A stretch of DNA of 34,703 nucleotides from Lachnospiraceae bacterium (GCA_003447295.1 DLZQ01000060.1:1-34703), one strand, 5' to 3'. Positions 17,162 to 26,238 are shown, counted from the stretch's first letter. The notes: generated by a model not told the origin, from the sequence alone. Made by a program: numbers and translations.

Positions 17162-17575
17162 ATGAGAAAAAATAGTGTAAAAAATACCCGTGTGAACGGG
17201 GAAGTGCAGCGTGTTCTGGCAGAGATCATCCGGGGCGGTCTTAAGGACCCCCGGATCAGTCCCTGGACCAGTGTGGTCGCTGTGGAAGTGGCACCGGATT
17301 TAAAAAGCTGTAAGGCATGGATCAGTGTGTTGGGAGACGAGGAAGTCAGAAAGTCTACCATACAGGGCTTAAAGAGCGCCGAAGGCTATATCCGCAGAGA
17401 GCTGGCTCGTACCATCAATCTGCGCAACACTCCGGATATTACTTTTGTGATGGATCAGTCCATCGAATACGGTGTCAATATGTCCCATAAGATCGATGAG
17501 GTCATTGCTGCGGACGAACAGGCACAGAAGCCGGAAAATGAAGTTATGGAAGAGACAGAGGAAGGTGACGAATAA
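17162..17575 (+). CDS. rbfA: 30S ribosome-binding factor RbfA
   Basis: The 137-residue cold-shock-related protein helps mature the 16S rRNA 5' end. It is a single KH-like domain, with RVNGEVQRVLAEIIRGGLKDPR at the start and the motif RTINLRNTPDITFVMDQSIEYG. An acidic tail follows. AAGGAATAAGA precedes ATG 17162. The last base of its TAA stop is the first base of the nrnA ATG, so the two are translationally coupled. It lies 168 nt after infB, a gap filled by hairpins and short repeats. Confidence 0.94.
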   Translation: MRKNSVKNTRVNGEVQRVLAEIIRGGLKDPRISPWTSVVAVEVAPDLKSCKAWISVLGDEEVRKSTIQGLKSAEGYIRRELARTINLRNTPDITFVMDQSIEYGVNMSHKIDEVIAADEQAQKPENEVMEETEEGDE

Positions 17576-18531
17576 TGGATTTGCGTGAAGAATGTCGTGG
17601 TGCAAAAAAGATCGGCATCAGCGGACATATTCGTCCCGACGGAGACTGCGTGGGTGTATGTCTGTCCTTACAGATGTACCTGCGTAAACTCCTTCCGGAA
17701 GCAGAAGTTACCGTATATTTACAGAAGCCTTCCGAAGAGTTTTCCTATCTGAAGGGATACGATGAGATTCAGACCGAATGTCTGGAGCAGGATCCTTTTG
17801 ATATATATTTTGCGCTGGATTGCAGTGGAGACCGACTGGGAGACGCAGAGAAATATTTTCAGAATGCGAAAAAGAAGATCAACATCGATCATCACATCAG
17901 CAATTCCGGCTGCGGTGATGTAAATCTCGTCCGTCCCGAGGTGGGCAGTGCCTGTGAGGTACTGTATCACATCATGGATGCCGAACTTATTGACAGAGAT
18001 ATTGCGGAAGCACTGTACACCGGCATCATCCACGATACCGGCGTATTCCAGTATTCTAATACGACACCGGAGACATTGCAGGCAGCGGCATTTTTGATCT
18101 CTTTCGGATTTAATTTTCCCAAGCTGATCGAGGAAAGCTTTTATCAGAAGACATATCTGCAGACACAGATCATGGGCAGAGCCCTGATGGAGAGCATACG
18201 TTTCATGGACGGTCGCTGTATCGTGAGCATGGTGGATCGCAAGACTATGGATTTCTACAATGCGGTTCCGGGAGATCTGGACGGCATTGTAAACCAGCTG
18301 CGCAATATTAAGGGAATCGACTGTGCGATTTTCATGTATGAGACCGGTGTACTGGAGTACAAGGTCAGCATGCGTTCCAATGAGAAGGTTGATGTGGCGA
18401 AGGTGGCATCTTTCTTTGGAGGTGGCGGACATGTACGTGCCGCAGGCTGCACCATGAAGGGAACTTTCCATGACTGCATCAATAATTTGTCACTGCACAT
18501 AGATAAGCAATTGCGGGGAGAACAGGATTAA
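17575..18531 (+). CDS. nrnA: Bifunctional oligoribonuclease/PAP phosphatase NrnA (DHH family)
   Basis: The 318-residue cytoplasmic phosphoesterase degrades nanoRNAs of 2-5 nt and converts 3'-phosphoadenosine 5'-phosphate to AMP. The DHH domain shows HIRPDGDCVG, FALDCSGDRLG and the signature NIDHHISN. The DHHA1 domain near the C-terminus shows ASFFGGGGHVRAAGCTMKG. The metal-binding residues expected for the family are all present. The ATG overlaps the rbfA stop by one base, and its own stop overlaps the truB ATG in the same way. Length is normal. Confidence 0.93.
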   Translation: MDLREECRGAKKIGISGHIRPDGDCVGVCLSLQMYLRKLLPEAEVTVYLQKPSEEFSYLKGYDEIQTECLEQDPFDIYFALDCSGDRLGDAEKYFQNAKKKINIDHHISNSGCGDVNLVRPEVGSACEVLYHIMDAELIDRDIAEALYTGIIHDTGVFQYSNTTPETLQAAAFLISFGFNFPKLIEESFYQKTYLQTQIMGRALMESIRFMDGRCIVSMVDRKTMDFYNAVPGDLDGIVNQLRNIKGIDCAIFMYETGVLEYKVSMRSNEKVDVAKVASFFGGGGHVRAAGCTMKGTFHDCINNLSLHIDKQLRGEQD

Positions 18532-19445
18532 TGGACGGCATCATCAATGTATACAAGGAAGCAGGTTTTACCTCTCATGATGTGGTAGCCAAGCTTCGTG
18601 GGATCTGCCGGCAGAAAAAGATAGGGCACACAGGTACACTGGATCCACAGGCTACCGGTGTGCTTCCTGTATGTCTGGGGAGTGCTACCAGAGCATGCGA
18701 AATGCTGACGGACAGGACCAAAGAATATGTGGCAGAACTTTTGCTGGGGAAGATCACAGATACCCAGGATACCACGGGAACCGTTTTGGAAGAGCGGGAA
18801 GTAGCGGTGGATGAGGCACAGGTACGTGAAGTGATCGGAAGCTTTGTCGGCGGTTATGACCAGATCCCGCCTATGTATTCCGCGCTGAAGGTCAACGGAA
18901 AGAAGCTTTATGAACTGGCCAGGGCAGGTAAAGAAGTAGAACGGCAGGCAAGACACGTGGATCTGCCGGCGATCGAGATCCTGGAGATCCGGCTTCCGGT
19001 GGTGAAATTCCGTGTGGAATGCTCCAAGGGAACCTATATTCGCAGTCTTTGTGCCGATATTGGTGGGAAGCTTGGCTGCGGTGGCACCATGCAGAGCCTC
19101 GTCCGCACCAGAGTCGGAGAATTCCGGCTTACAGATGCCCTGACACTGACACAGCTGCAGGAACTTCGGGATACGGGCAGATTAGAGGAGGCACTGCTTC
19201 CCACGGACCGTATTTTTGCGGATTTTAATGCAGTGCATGTAGAGGAAAAATGGCGGAAATTGATCGATAACGGGAACGCTTTTTATCCGGGACAGACCAT
19301 GGAGCAGACTACTTATCCTGTGGGAGAGTGGGTGCGTGTTTACAGAGAGGATGACAGCTTTGTGGGCATTTATGCGTATGACGGGGCAAAAGAATGGTAC
19401 AAGCCCGTGAAAATCTTCCCCAGTAACACAGAAAGCAGGAAATAG
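18531..19445 (+). CDS. truB: tRNA pseudouridine(55) synthase TruB
   Basis: The 304-residue enzyme makes pseudouridine 55 in the T-psi-C loop of tRNA. The N-terminus reads GIINVYKEAGFTSHDVV, with the catalytic motif GHTGTLDPQATGVL in which Asp38 is the nucleophile. CSKGTYIRSLCADIGGKLG and the substrate-binding YSALKVNGKKLYELAR are also present. A C-terminal PUA-like region follows. It is coupled to nrnA through a TAATG overlap and is followed by ribF after 2 nt. Confidence 0.95.
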   Translation: MDGIINVYKEAGFTSHDVVAKLRGICRQKKIGHTGTLDPQATGVLPVCLGSATRACEMLTDRTKEYVAELLLGKITDTQDTTGTVLEEREVAVDEAQVREVIGSFVGGYDQIPPMYSALKVNGKKLYELARAGKEVERQARHVDLPAIEILEIRLPVVKFRVECSKGTYIRSLCADIGGKLGCGGTMQSLVRTRVGEFRLTDALTLTQLQELRDTGRLEEALLPTDRIFADFNAVHVEEKWRKLIDNGNAFYPGQTMEQTTYPVGEWVRVYREDDSFVGIYAYDGAKEWYKPVKIFPSNTESRK

Positions 19446-19447
19446 AC

Positions 19448-20359
19448 TTGGAAATTATTGCAGGAACAACAGACTTTTATCTGGAAAAAGATACAGCGGT
19501 AGCCATCGGCAAATTTGACGGTGTGCATTTGGGGCACAGAAGACTTTTAGAGGAAATCCTGAATAAGAAAAAGAACGGACTGGCAGCCTGTGTTTTCACT
19601 TTTGATCCCACACCGGCGGTGCTGTTCGGACTGTCGGATGGAAAAGAATTGACGACAAGAGAAGAGAAAAGACGTCTCTTCGAACGTCTGGGTATCGACA
19701 TCCTGATCGAGTTCCCGCTGACAAAAGAGACTGCGGCCACAGAACCGGAGCGTTTCGTGACAGAGATTCTGGCGAAGCAGATGAATACCCGTTTTGTGGC
19801 GGCAGGTGAAGATCTGTCTTTTGGAAAAAATGGTGCAGGCAATGCCGAGCTTTTAGAGAAAATGGCTCCGCAGTTAGGTTTTTGTGTCCGGACCATAGAG
19901 AAGATCGAAGTGGATGGCATCGAGGTCAGCTCCACTTACATCCGCAAGCTGGTGGAAGAGGGGCGGATGGAAGAAGCAGAAAAGATGCTGGGAATGCCCT
20001 ATACTCTGGTGGGATGCGTGGAACATGGCAACCATATCGGTCATACTTTGGGATTTCCCACGGTAAATCTCCTGCCGCCCGCAGGCAAACTTCTGCCTCC
20101 CAACGGGGTCTATTATGCGGCAGTACGTTATAATGGGAAAATCTACAAAGCCATCAGCAATGTGGGAACCAAACCGACTGTTTCTTCCGAAAAAAGGATG
20201 GGAGTGGAATCCTATCTGTACGATTTTGATCTGGACATCTACGGACAGGAGATCGAGGTGGCATTAAAAAGCTTCCGACGCCCGGAACGCAGATTCGGAT
20301 CGTTGGAAGAACTTAAGAAGCAGCTGGACCTGGATATTGCGGATGGGCGAAACGCATAG
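19448..20359 (+). CDS. ribF: Bifunctional riboflavin kinase/FAD synthetase RibF
   Basis: The 303-residue enzyme makes FMN and then FAD. The FMN adenylyltransferase part (about 1-180) has GKFDGVHLGHRRLL and SSTYIRKLVEEGRMEEAEKM. The riboflavin-kinase part (about 185-303) shows GNHIGHTLGFPTVNL and PPNGVYYAAVRYNGKIYKA. The start is a TTG at 19448, with AGGAAA shortly before it; no ATG in frame fits the domain. It ends the translation operon. No terminator is evident before the promoter of the next gene, so some read-through into the Na/Pi gene is possible. Confidence 0.94.
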   Translation: MEIIAGTTDFYLEKDTAVAIGKFDGVHLGHRRLLEEILNKKKNGLAACVFTFDPTPAVLFGLSDGKELTTREEKRRLFERLGIDILIEFPLTKETAATEPERFVTEILAKQMNTRFVAAGEDLSFGKNGAGNAELLEKMAPQLGFCVRTIEKIEVDGIEVSSTYIRKLVEEGRMEEAEKMLGMPYTLVGCVEHGNHIGHTLGFPTVNLLPPAGKLLPPNGVYYAAVRYNGKIYKAISNVGTKPTVSSEKRMGVESYLYDFDLDIYGQEIEVALKSFRRPERRFGSLEELKKQLDLDIADGRNA

Positions 20360-20396
20360 AAAAACGGCTGTTATGCGCAAAAATGGTGGAAAACGC

Positions 20397-20468
20397 GTAA
20401 AATTTTGTAAAGAAAAGTAAAAGAAAAGTAAAATTTACATTGCAAGTTTTTATTCTATCTCGTAAAAT
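20397..20468 (+). promoter_or_regulatory. Pho-box array and promoter of the second Na/Pi cotransporter
   Basis: GTAAA (the reverse of TTTAC) occurs at 20397, 20407, 20417 and 20428, spaced 10, 10 and 11 bp, so the repeats run on the opposite strand to those at the other two promoters. One TTTACA in the forward sense is at 20434-20439. TTGCAA (20440-20445) and TAAAAT (20463-20468) with 17 nt between them form a likely core promoter just downstream. An alternative -10 is TATTCT at 20451. The 200-bp gap after ribF is AT-rich and otherwise empty. Confidence 0.55.
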
Positions 20469-20558
20469 ATATTTTGGATTGTTTCTATTTAGAATAAAGT
20501 TTGAAAATAATTATTTTGTTTTTTCGTAAGAGAATCGAGAGAGATTGAGGGATTAAAA

Positions 20559-22211
20559 ATGAGCTTTGGAACAATATTGACAATGGCCGGAGGTCTGGGA
20601 CTGTTTTTATTCGGAATGGAACTTATGAGTGATTCCATCGAGAAGGTAGCAGGTGCCAAGCTTCGTCGTATTCTGGAGATTTTCACCACGAATCGTTTCA
20701 TGGGTATGATCGTAGGTATTATTTTCACCGGTATCATCCAGTCTTCCTCAGCATGTACGGTCATGGTCGTCAGCTTCGTTAACTCCGGGCTGATGAATCT
20801 GTATCAGGCAGCGGGAGTTATCCTCGGTGCCAACATCGGTACTACCATCACCTCACAGCTGGTATCATTTAATTTATCGAAAATAGCACCGCTGATCTTA
20901 TTAGTAGGTGTGGTCGTGATGATGTTCACGAAAAAAGAAAAAGTCCGCAAGGTTGCGGAAGTGGTCGTAGGATTCGGTATCCTGTTCGTGGGCTTAAGTA
21001 CCATGTCCCAGGCGATGGCGAATATGAAGAACGAACCTCAGGTAGTGAATCTGCTGATGTCCCTGAAGAACCCGTTCTTAGCTACACTTATGGGATTCGC
21101 CCTGACTGCTGTTATTCAGAGCTCATCCGTAACGGTCAGTATCGTACTTTTACTTGCCAATCAGGATCTGCTGCCGTTACCTATTACACTGTACATTATC
21201 TTAGGATGTAATATCGGTGCCTGTGCTACCGCAATGTTAGCTTCCATGACCGGTAAAAAGGATGCGAAGAGAGCTGCACTGATCCATCTGCTGTTCAATA
21301 TCATTGGCACTGTTATTATCTACATTGCTCTGTTTGTGGCAGGAGATCAGATCGTGGAACTGATCAAGTCTATCTCCGCAGACAACGGCCGGTTCGTGGC
21401 AAATGCACATACGATGATCAAGATCGCTCAGGTAATCATGCTGTTCCCGTTCACCGGCTGGCTGGTGAAGATGACCTACCTGATCGTCCCCGGCGAAGAC
21501 CAGAAGGTTGGTTACAGAGAAAGCTATCAGTTAAAATACATCGGAGACAAAGTGGTGTTCAACCCCGCTACCGCAGTGGTAGAGGTTGTCAAGGAGCTGG
21601 AGCGTATGGCTTCCCTGGCGGAGGAGAACTTAAACCGTGCCATGAATGCGCTGATTACATTAGATGAAGAAGACATTGAGGAAGTCTACGAGGTAGAGAA
21701 AAATATCAACTTCCTGAACCATGCCATTACAGATTATCTGGTGAAGATCAACCAGACGACGCTGCCCATCGAAGACTTGAACAGTCTGGGTGCCCTGTTC
21801 CATGTGGTGAACGATATCGAGCGTATCGGTGACCATGCAGAGAATGTAGCGGATGCCGCCAGACAGCGCAAGGAAGAGGGAATCTCCATCAGTAAGGAAG
21901 CCCAGAAGGAACTGGGAGACATGCTGGAGATGGTCAATAAGATCATTCGTTATGCCGTAGAGATGTTCGCCAAGAGCGATGAGACCCATATGCAGGAGAT
22001 CGTCACTTTAGAGGATCAGGTAGATGAGAAAGAACGCGAACTGCAGAAGAAGCATGTAGAGCGTCTTACCAAGGGAGAATGTTCTCCCGAAGCCGGTATG
22101 ATCTTCTCTGATATCGTATCCGGTCTGGAGAGAGTTGCGGATCATGCTACCAACATTGCATTCGCCATTACCACGGAAGAGGAAATGGATGAAGGCAAAG
22201 TAAATAACTAG
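20559..22211 (+). CDS. Na+/phosphate cotransporter with C-terminal PhoU-like domain, second copy
   Basis: The 550-residue protein has the two QSSS-bearing Na/Pi repeats: GIIQSSSACTVMVVSF near residue 50 and AVIQSSSVTVSIVLLL near residue 185. Eight or more membrane segments precede residue 310. The PhoU-like C-terminal half has IERIGDHAENVADAARQ and LERVADHATNIAFAI. It is similar in layout to the protein at 7705-9525 but diverged in sequence and shorter at the C-terminus. It probably imports phosphate or coordinates Pho signalling. It has its own promoter with Pho-box-like repeats and ends at a strong bidirectional terminator. Confidence 0.93.
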   Translation: MSFGTILTMAGGLGLFLFGMELMSDSIEKVAGAKLRRILEIFTTNRFMGMIVGIIFTGIIQSSSACTVMVVSFVNSGLMNLYQAAGVILGANIGTTITSQLVSFNLSKIAPLILLVGVVVMMFTKKEKVRKVAEVVVGFGILFVGLSTMSQAMANMKNEPQVVNLLMSLKNPFLATLMGFALTAVIQSSSVTVSIVLLLANQDLLPLPITLYIILGCNIGACATAMLASMTGKKDAKRAALIHLLFNIIGTVIIYIALFVAGDQIVELIKSISADNGRFVANAHTMIKIAQVIMLFPFTGWLVKMTYLIVPGEDQKVGYRESYQLKYIGDKVVFNPATAVVEVVKELERMASLAEENLNRAMNALITLDEEDIEEVYEVEKNINFLNHAITDYLVKINQTTLPIEDLNSLGALFHVVNDIERIGDHAENVADAARQRKEEGISISKEAQKELGDMLEMVNKIIRYAVEMFAKSDETHMQEIVTLEDQVDEKERELQKKHVERLTKGECSPEAGMIFSDIVSGLERVADHATNIAFAITTEEEMDEGKVNN

Positions 22212-22231
22212 ATACATGACAGAAGCTGTAA

Positions 22232-22272
22232 AAGGCTGCCCTACATATCATATATGTGGGACAGCCTTTTTT
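22232..22272. terminator. Bidirectional intrinsic terminator
   Basis: A 17-nt stem pairs 22232-22248 with 22252-22268 (ends AAGGCTG and CAGCCTT) with one C-A mismatch and one G-U pair, and a 3-nt loop. A T run at 22267-22272 serves the plus strand. Four to five A residues before the stem give a T run for the minus strand. It separates the convergent Na/Pi and solute-binding-protein genes. Confidence 0.9.
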
Positions 22273-22316
22273 GGAAGTTATAGAAATGAAATGATAGCTT
22301 TTACCAAATATAAGGA

Positions 22317-23939
22317 CTACTGTGCATTCAACTCGGAGAGAATCTCATCTACCATATCCTGAGTTGTCTTCACATAGTTGTCCATAGCGGCATCTACATT
22401 GCCACCCTTTACAACCACTTCAGCGATGACTGCGTTCTTGGCATCGGTGATGGTGCCACCGTAGTTGGTGATGGCATCACAGGATGCGGAATGAGGAGCA
22501 TCTACGCTGTGCTCGGAGAAAAACTCGTTACATTCTTTGGTCAGGTCGGTAGCGGATTCAAAACCATTCTCTAAGGAGCAGATCATGGAAGAAGGATCAA
22601 TAGCATTCTTTTTCCATAGAGCACTGGGATCGGAAGGGTTCAGGCGAAGATGAAATTCACCATCTTTATACTCATAGGTCTTTGCATTGTCGGTACCTTC
22701 ACCGGTAACAATAGTTTCTGCTTTGGTAGACCAGTGATAACCCTCAGCACCGTATACCCACAGTGTCTGTACAGTGCCACCATCAAACATGGTTTCGAAG
22801 ACTGCATCAAAAATTGCCTGTTCTCTGGAAGCATCGCCGTCACCGTCATCAATAATGCAGTACACAGGAGATTCTCGGTTCAGGTAGCCATCCATTTCAG
22901 CGAGGGGAGCCAGTCTTGCCAGCCCGGAATCCACACCGTTTTTGTCCATGTTGTTGATCAGATTATCGTTCCAGTAACCGGACCAGTAAGTGAAAGCGCC
23001 GAAGGAACCGGACTGGTCAGAAGACCACCATTTTTCACGAACATCCTTGGTACCCATGGTCAGGGACTCGGGATCGATAACGCCGTCAGCGTAAGCCTGC
23101 TGTAAACGAAGCAGAGCATCCTTGGTCTCTTGAGTGTTGAAACCATCATACCATACACCATTCTCATCATAAGTGAAGTTGGGGTATGCATTCTGCCAGA
23201 ACTGAGGCAGGTAGTTGGTATAAGGAGCCTCAGAACCGATAAAGCCTGCCGCAGCAACGCCATAGGTATCATTCTTGCCGTTGCCGTCAGGATCCTGCTC
23301 GGTGAATGCCTTTAACATTGCATAGTAGGAATCCCAGTCGGTAACATCTTCAGCCTTCATGCCAACAGCATCCAGCCATGCCTGTTTTACATAAGTGATA
23401 CAACCGCCGCCAAGACCGGTGGACAGACCATACTGTCTGCCATCGATACGAACGCTCTGGTTCACTGCGGGAAGTACCATATGGCTCTGGAACTTTGCAT
23501 TATCATAGGCATCTGTCATATCCCACAGAAGACCGGTTTTTGCATATTCGGCATACTGACTTGCATTCAGCAGAATCACATCAGGATAATCACCGCTGGC
23601 GAACAGACGACCGACACCATCTACATAACTGGAATGGTCTAACTGCTGGATATTCAGGCTGATGGGATGACCAAGTGCTTCACTGACAGCAACGTCCCAC
23701 TGTTCGATGAACTTGTCCTGATAAGCATCTACGGATGCATTGAAAGTACCGTCTACGACGAGGGTAACCTTGTCCAGCACATAGCCGTTATCGGAAGAAG
23801 CGGCGCTTTCGGTAGCCGCTGCAGTGCCTGCGGCATCGGTGGATGCTGCGGGAGTATCGGAACCCTGGTTTCCGCAGGCGGTGAGTGCGGTCAGCATGGA
23901 AACTGACAGCAGTAAGCTTAAGATCTTGTTTCTTTTCAT
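22317..23939 (-). CDS. Extracellular solute-binding lipoprotein (LipO/family 1 type, probable sugar ABC transporter)
   Basis: The 540-residue protein begins with a lipoprotein signal peptide, MKRNKILSLLLSVSMLTALT-AC, lipobox Leu-Thr-Ala-Cys22. A Ser/Ala/Thr linker follows, then a family 1 solute-binding fold. FASGDYPDVILLNASQY and QDPDGNGKNDTYG, an EF-hand-like calcium loop, are typical of the large LipO-like carbohydrate-binding lipoproteins in Clostridia. It captures an oligosaccharide for an ABC importer whose permeases are not in this window. The start at 23939 is fixed by AAGGAGGAT 5-7 nt upstream; the frame stays open for 71 more codons through the 54-bp repeats. It follows the GH3 gene by 169 nt. 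Confidence 0.88.
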   Translation of the reverse strand: MKRNKILSLLLSVSMLTALTACGNQGSDTPAASTDAAGTAAATESAASSDNGYVLDKVTLVVDGTFNASVDAYQDKFIEQWDVAVSEALGHPISLNIQQLDHSSYVDGVGRLFASGDYPDVILLNASQYAEYAKTGLLWDMTDAYDNAKFQSHMVLPAVNQSVRIDGRQYGLSTGLGGGCITYVKQAWLDAVGMKAEDVTDWDSYYAMLKAFTEQDPDGNGKNDTYGVAAAGFIGSEAPYTNYLPQFWQNAYPNFTYDENGVWYDGFNTQETKDALLRLQQAYADGVIDPESLTMGTKDVREKWWSSDQSGSFGAFTYWSGYWNDNLINNMDKNGVDSGLARLAPLAEMDGYLNRESPVYCIIDDGDGDASREQAIFDAVFETMFDGGTVQTLWVYGAEGYHWSTKAETIVTGEGTDNAKTYEYKDGEFHLRLNPSDPSALWKKNAIDPSSMICSLENGFESATDLTKECNEFFSEHSVDAPHSASCDAITNYGGTITDAKNAVIAEVVVKGGNVDAAMDNYVKTTQDMVDEILSELNAQ

Positions 23940-23944
23940 TGTAA

Positions 23945-24066
23945 TCCTCCTTGTTTTCCGAAGGAAAATCCGAGCCTCTATGGCGAGGAGAGGATTTATC
24001 CTCCTTGTTTTCCGAAGGAAAATCCAGACCTCTATGTCGAGGAGAGGATTTATCCTTCTTGTTTTA
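23945..24066. repeat. 54-bp tandem repeats carrying Shine-Dalgarno sequences, GH3 to binding-protein spacer
   Basis: A 54-bp unit begins at 23945, repeats at 23999, and a short third partial copy begins at 24053. Read on the minus strand, each unit starts with an AAGGAGGAT- or AAGAAGGAT-type sequence. Only the last copy is followed by an ATG (23939). Each unit also holds TTTTCCTTCGGAAAA, a 6-bp hairpin. In the upstream copies the Shine-Dalgarno bases can pair with the following ATCCTC. Confidence 0.75.
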
Positions 24067-24108
24067 AAAATACATCTCTCTATAGCAAATGGCTTACCAC
24101 CATAGTGC

Positions 24109-26238
24109 TCAGTGTAATGGGATCTCGAGGATCTGTCCTCTGCCGTATTCATAGGTCTTCTGACCTTCTTCGGTCAGATCCGGCTGGGCAAATCCTACAT
24201 ATAATGTAGCGGATGTACCATCACAGTTACGGTTACCGGAATCATCTACTGTAGTAAATGCCACGGCGGGAACTTCAATCCGTAATTCCCGGTCTGCTCC
24301 GGCTTCCAGGCGGATCCGCTCAAAGGCTGCCAGCTTGTGATTCGGCACTTCATTGGCGGAGCCATTCACATGGACATAAACCTGTATGACATCACTTAAG
24401 TCACGATCCGTGGGATTCTGACAGTGCAGAGTGATCTGTGCGGAGGGAATCTCCCTTGTGTATTCTACCTCTGACACTTTCGCTTCTGTAATCTGTAATT
24501 CTCCGTATGTCAGTCCGAAGCCGAAAGGCTTCCAGGGTTTGCCTTCCAAATAACGGTAGGTACGTCCGGTCATGCGATAATCGGTAATGTCCGGAAGAGG
24601 ACTGTTATTATAATAGAAGGTAAGTGGCAGTTTGCCGCCGGGAGATACTTTGCCAAACAGAATATCCGCAATAGCACGTCCACCTTCGCCGCCGGGATAC
24701 CAGGCATGCAGGATCGCAGACACCTGATCCTCATAAGCGGATAGATCTATGGGGCTTCCGGCGAGATCGACCAGAATCACCGGAGTGCCGGTAGCAAGTA
24801 CCTGTTCCACTAGGTCTCTCTGAATCTTGGGAAGCAATAGATCCGGTTTGTCACCGCTGGCAAACGCATTGCCGGCATCTCCCTGTTCACCTTCCAGTGT
24901 AATATCGAGACCGACGCAGAGGATGGCGAGATCGCAGGACTGCGCCAAAGCCACAGCCTCCGGGATGCGGTAATTCTGAAATACCTTCCGAATAGAAGGA
25001 TCGTCATAGAGCAGACACCCTTCCGCATAATTCACATCCCAGTCGGTATCTTCGCAGATTCTTATGATGCCTTCCACCACAGTGATGGAGCGGGGCGGGG
25101 TACCGTTGTAATTGCCGACTAATGCGGCATGACTGTCGGCGTTGGGACCGATGACTGCCACACGTTTTTTATCCTTCAGGGAAAGGGGCAGTGTGCCGTT
25201 ATTTTTTAACAGTACACAGCTCTCCACAGCAGCCTGATAAGCCAGGTCTCTGTGCTTCTTGCAGCCCACCACATTGTATGGAATTTCGTCTAATATACTG
25301 TGGTCAAAGAGTCCCAACAGATATCTGGTGGTGAAGAGGCGCACGGCACTGCGGCGGATCTCTTCTTCGCTCACTTTTCCCTGTTTATATGCCTGTAAGA
25401 TATATTCATAGGTACAGCCGCAGTTTAAGTCACAGCCCTTCTCCAGGGCGAGAGCAGCAGAATCCTCAGGAAAAGCAGTCACATGGTGTCCTTCGTGGAA
25501 ATCCCGGATTGCCCAGCAATCGGAGACGAAATGTCCTTGAAAATGCCATTTACCGCGAAGTACTTCTTCCATAAGATAGGAGTGTGCACAACAGGGTTCC
25601 TCGTTGGTGCGATTGTAGGCACCCATGACAGCTTCCACATCTGCCTGCTTTACCAGGGCTTCAAAAGCGGGAAGATATGTCTCCCACAGATCTTTTTTCG
25701 TAGCCTTGGCGTCAAAACTGTGACGCAGGGCTTCCGGACCGGAGTGTACCGCAAAATGTTTGGCACAGGCGGCGGTAGTTAAGTACCCGTCCCGTTTCGT
25801 TTGTAATCCTTCTACAAAGGCACAGCCAAGGGTAGCAGTAAGCATGGGGTCTTCTCCGTAGGTCTCCTGACCTCTTCCCCAGCGGGGATCGCGGAAGATA
25901 TTGATATTGGGAGACCACATGGTCACACCCTTATAGCGCGTACGATCCTCCAGACGGGAATATGCGTTATATTTTGCCCTGGCTTCCAGTGCGATGGAAC
26001 CGGCAATTTTTTGCAGAAGATCACGGTCAAAAGTTGCGCCCAGACCGATCGCCTGTGGATAGCAGGTGGCAGTGCCGGCTCTGGCGACTCCATGGAGCGC
26101 TTCGCTCCACCAGTCATAGGCGGGAACGCCCAGACGTGGAATCGCGGGAGAGGAGTGCAGCAGCTGCGATGCAACTTCTTCGATTGTCATTTTTGCTACC
26201 AGTGCGGCAGCTTTTTCTCTGGCTTCTGTACGATTCAT
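24109..26238 (-). CDS. Glycoside hydrolase family 3, beta-xylosidase/beta-glucosidase type
   Basis: The 709-residue enzyme removes sugars from the non-reducing ends of plant oligosaccharides. The N-terminal barrel shows DPRWGRGQETYGEDP, AACAKHFAVHSGPE and VSDCWAIRDF, where Asp240 is the expected nucleophile. This pattern fits the xylosidase-like branch of GH3. The C-terminal domain shows VAVIGPNADSHAALVGNY and a fibronectin III-like end. No signal peptide is present, so it acts inside the cell on imported oligosaccharides. The start at 26238 is chosen from the AGAGGTG Shine-Dalgarno sequence; an upstream in-frame ATG at 26265 lacks one. It is divergent from the araC-type gene and upstream of the binding protein. 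Substrate cannot be fixed from sequence. Confidence 0.92.
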   Translation of the reverse strand: MNRTEAREKAAALVAKMTIEEVASQLLHSSPAIPRLGVPAYDWWSEALHGVARAGTATCYPQAIGLGATFDRDLLQKIAGSIALEARAKYNAYSRLEDRTRYKGVTMWSPNINIFRDPRWGRGQETYGEDPMLTATLGCAFVEGLQTKRDGYLTTAACAKHFAVHSGPEALRHSFDAKATKKDLWETYLPAFEALVKQADVEAVMGAYNRTNEEPCCAHSYLMEEVLRGKWHFQGHFVSDCWAIRDFHEGHHVTAFPEDSAALALEKGCDLNCGCTYEYILQAYKQGKVSEEEIRRSAVRLFTTRYLLGLFDHSILDEIPYNVVGCKKHRDLAYQAAVESCVLLKNNGTLPLSLKDKKRVAVIGPNADSHAALVGNYNGTPPRSITVVEGIIRICEDTDWDVNYAEGCLLYDDPSIRKVFQNYRIPEAVALAQSCDLAILCVGLDITLEGEQGDAGNAFASGDKPDLLLPKIQRDLVEQVLATGTPVILVDLAGSPIDLSAYEDQVSAILHAWYPGGEGGRAIADILFGKVSPGGKLPLTFYYNNSPLPDITDYRMTGRTYRYLEGKPWKPFGFGLTYGELQITEAKVSEVEYTREIPSAQITLHCQNPTDRDLSDVIQVYVHVNGSANEVPNHKLAAFERIRLEAGADRELRIEVPAVAFTTVDDSGNRNCDGTSATLYVGFAQPDLTEEGQKTYEYGRGQILEIPLH

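Noticed and set aside
23945..24066. 54-bp repeats considered as coding repeats at the N-terminus of the binding protein
   Set aside because: The frame is open, but a strong Shine-Dalgarno sequence and a complete lipoprotein signal peptide begin at 23939, so the repeats are untranslated.
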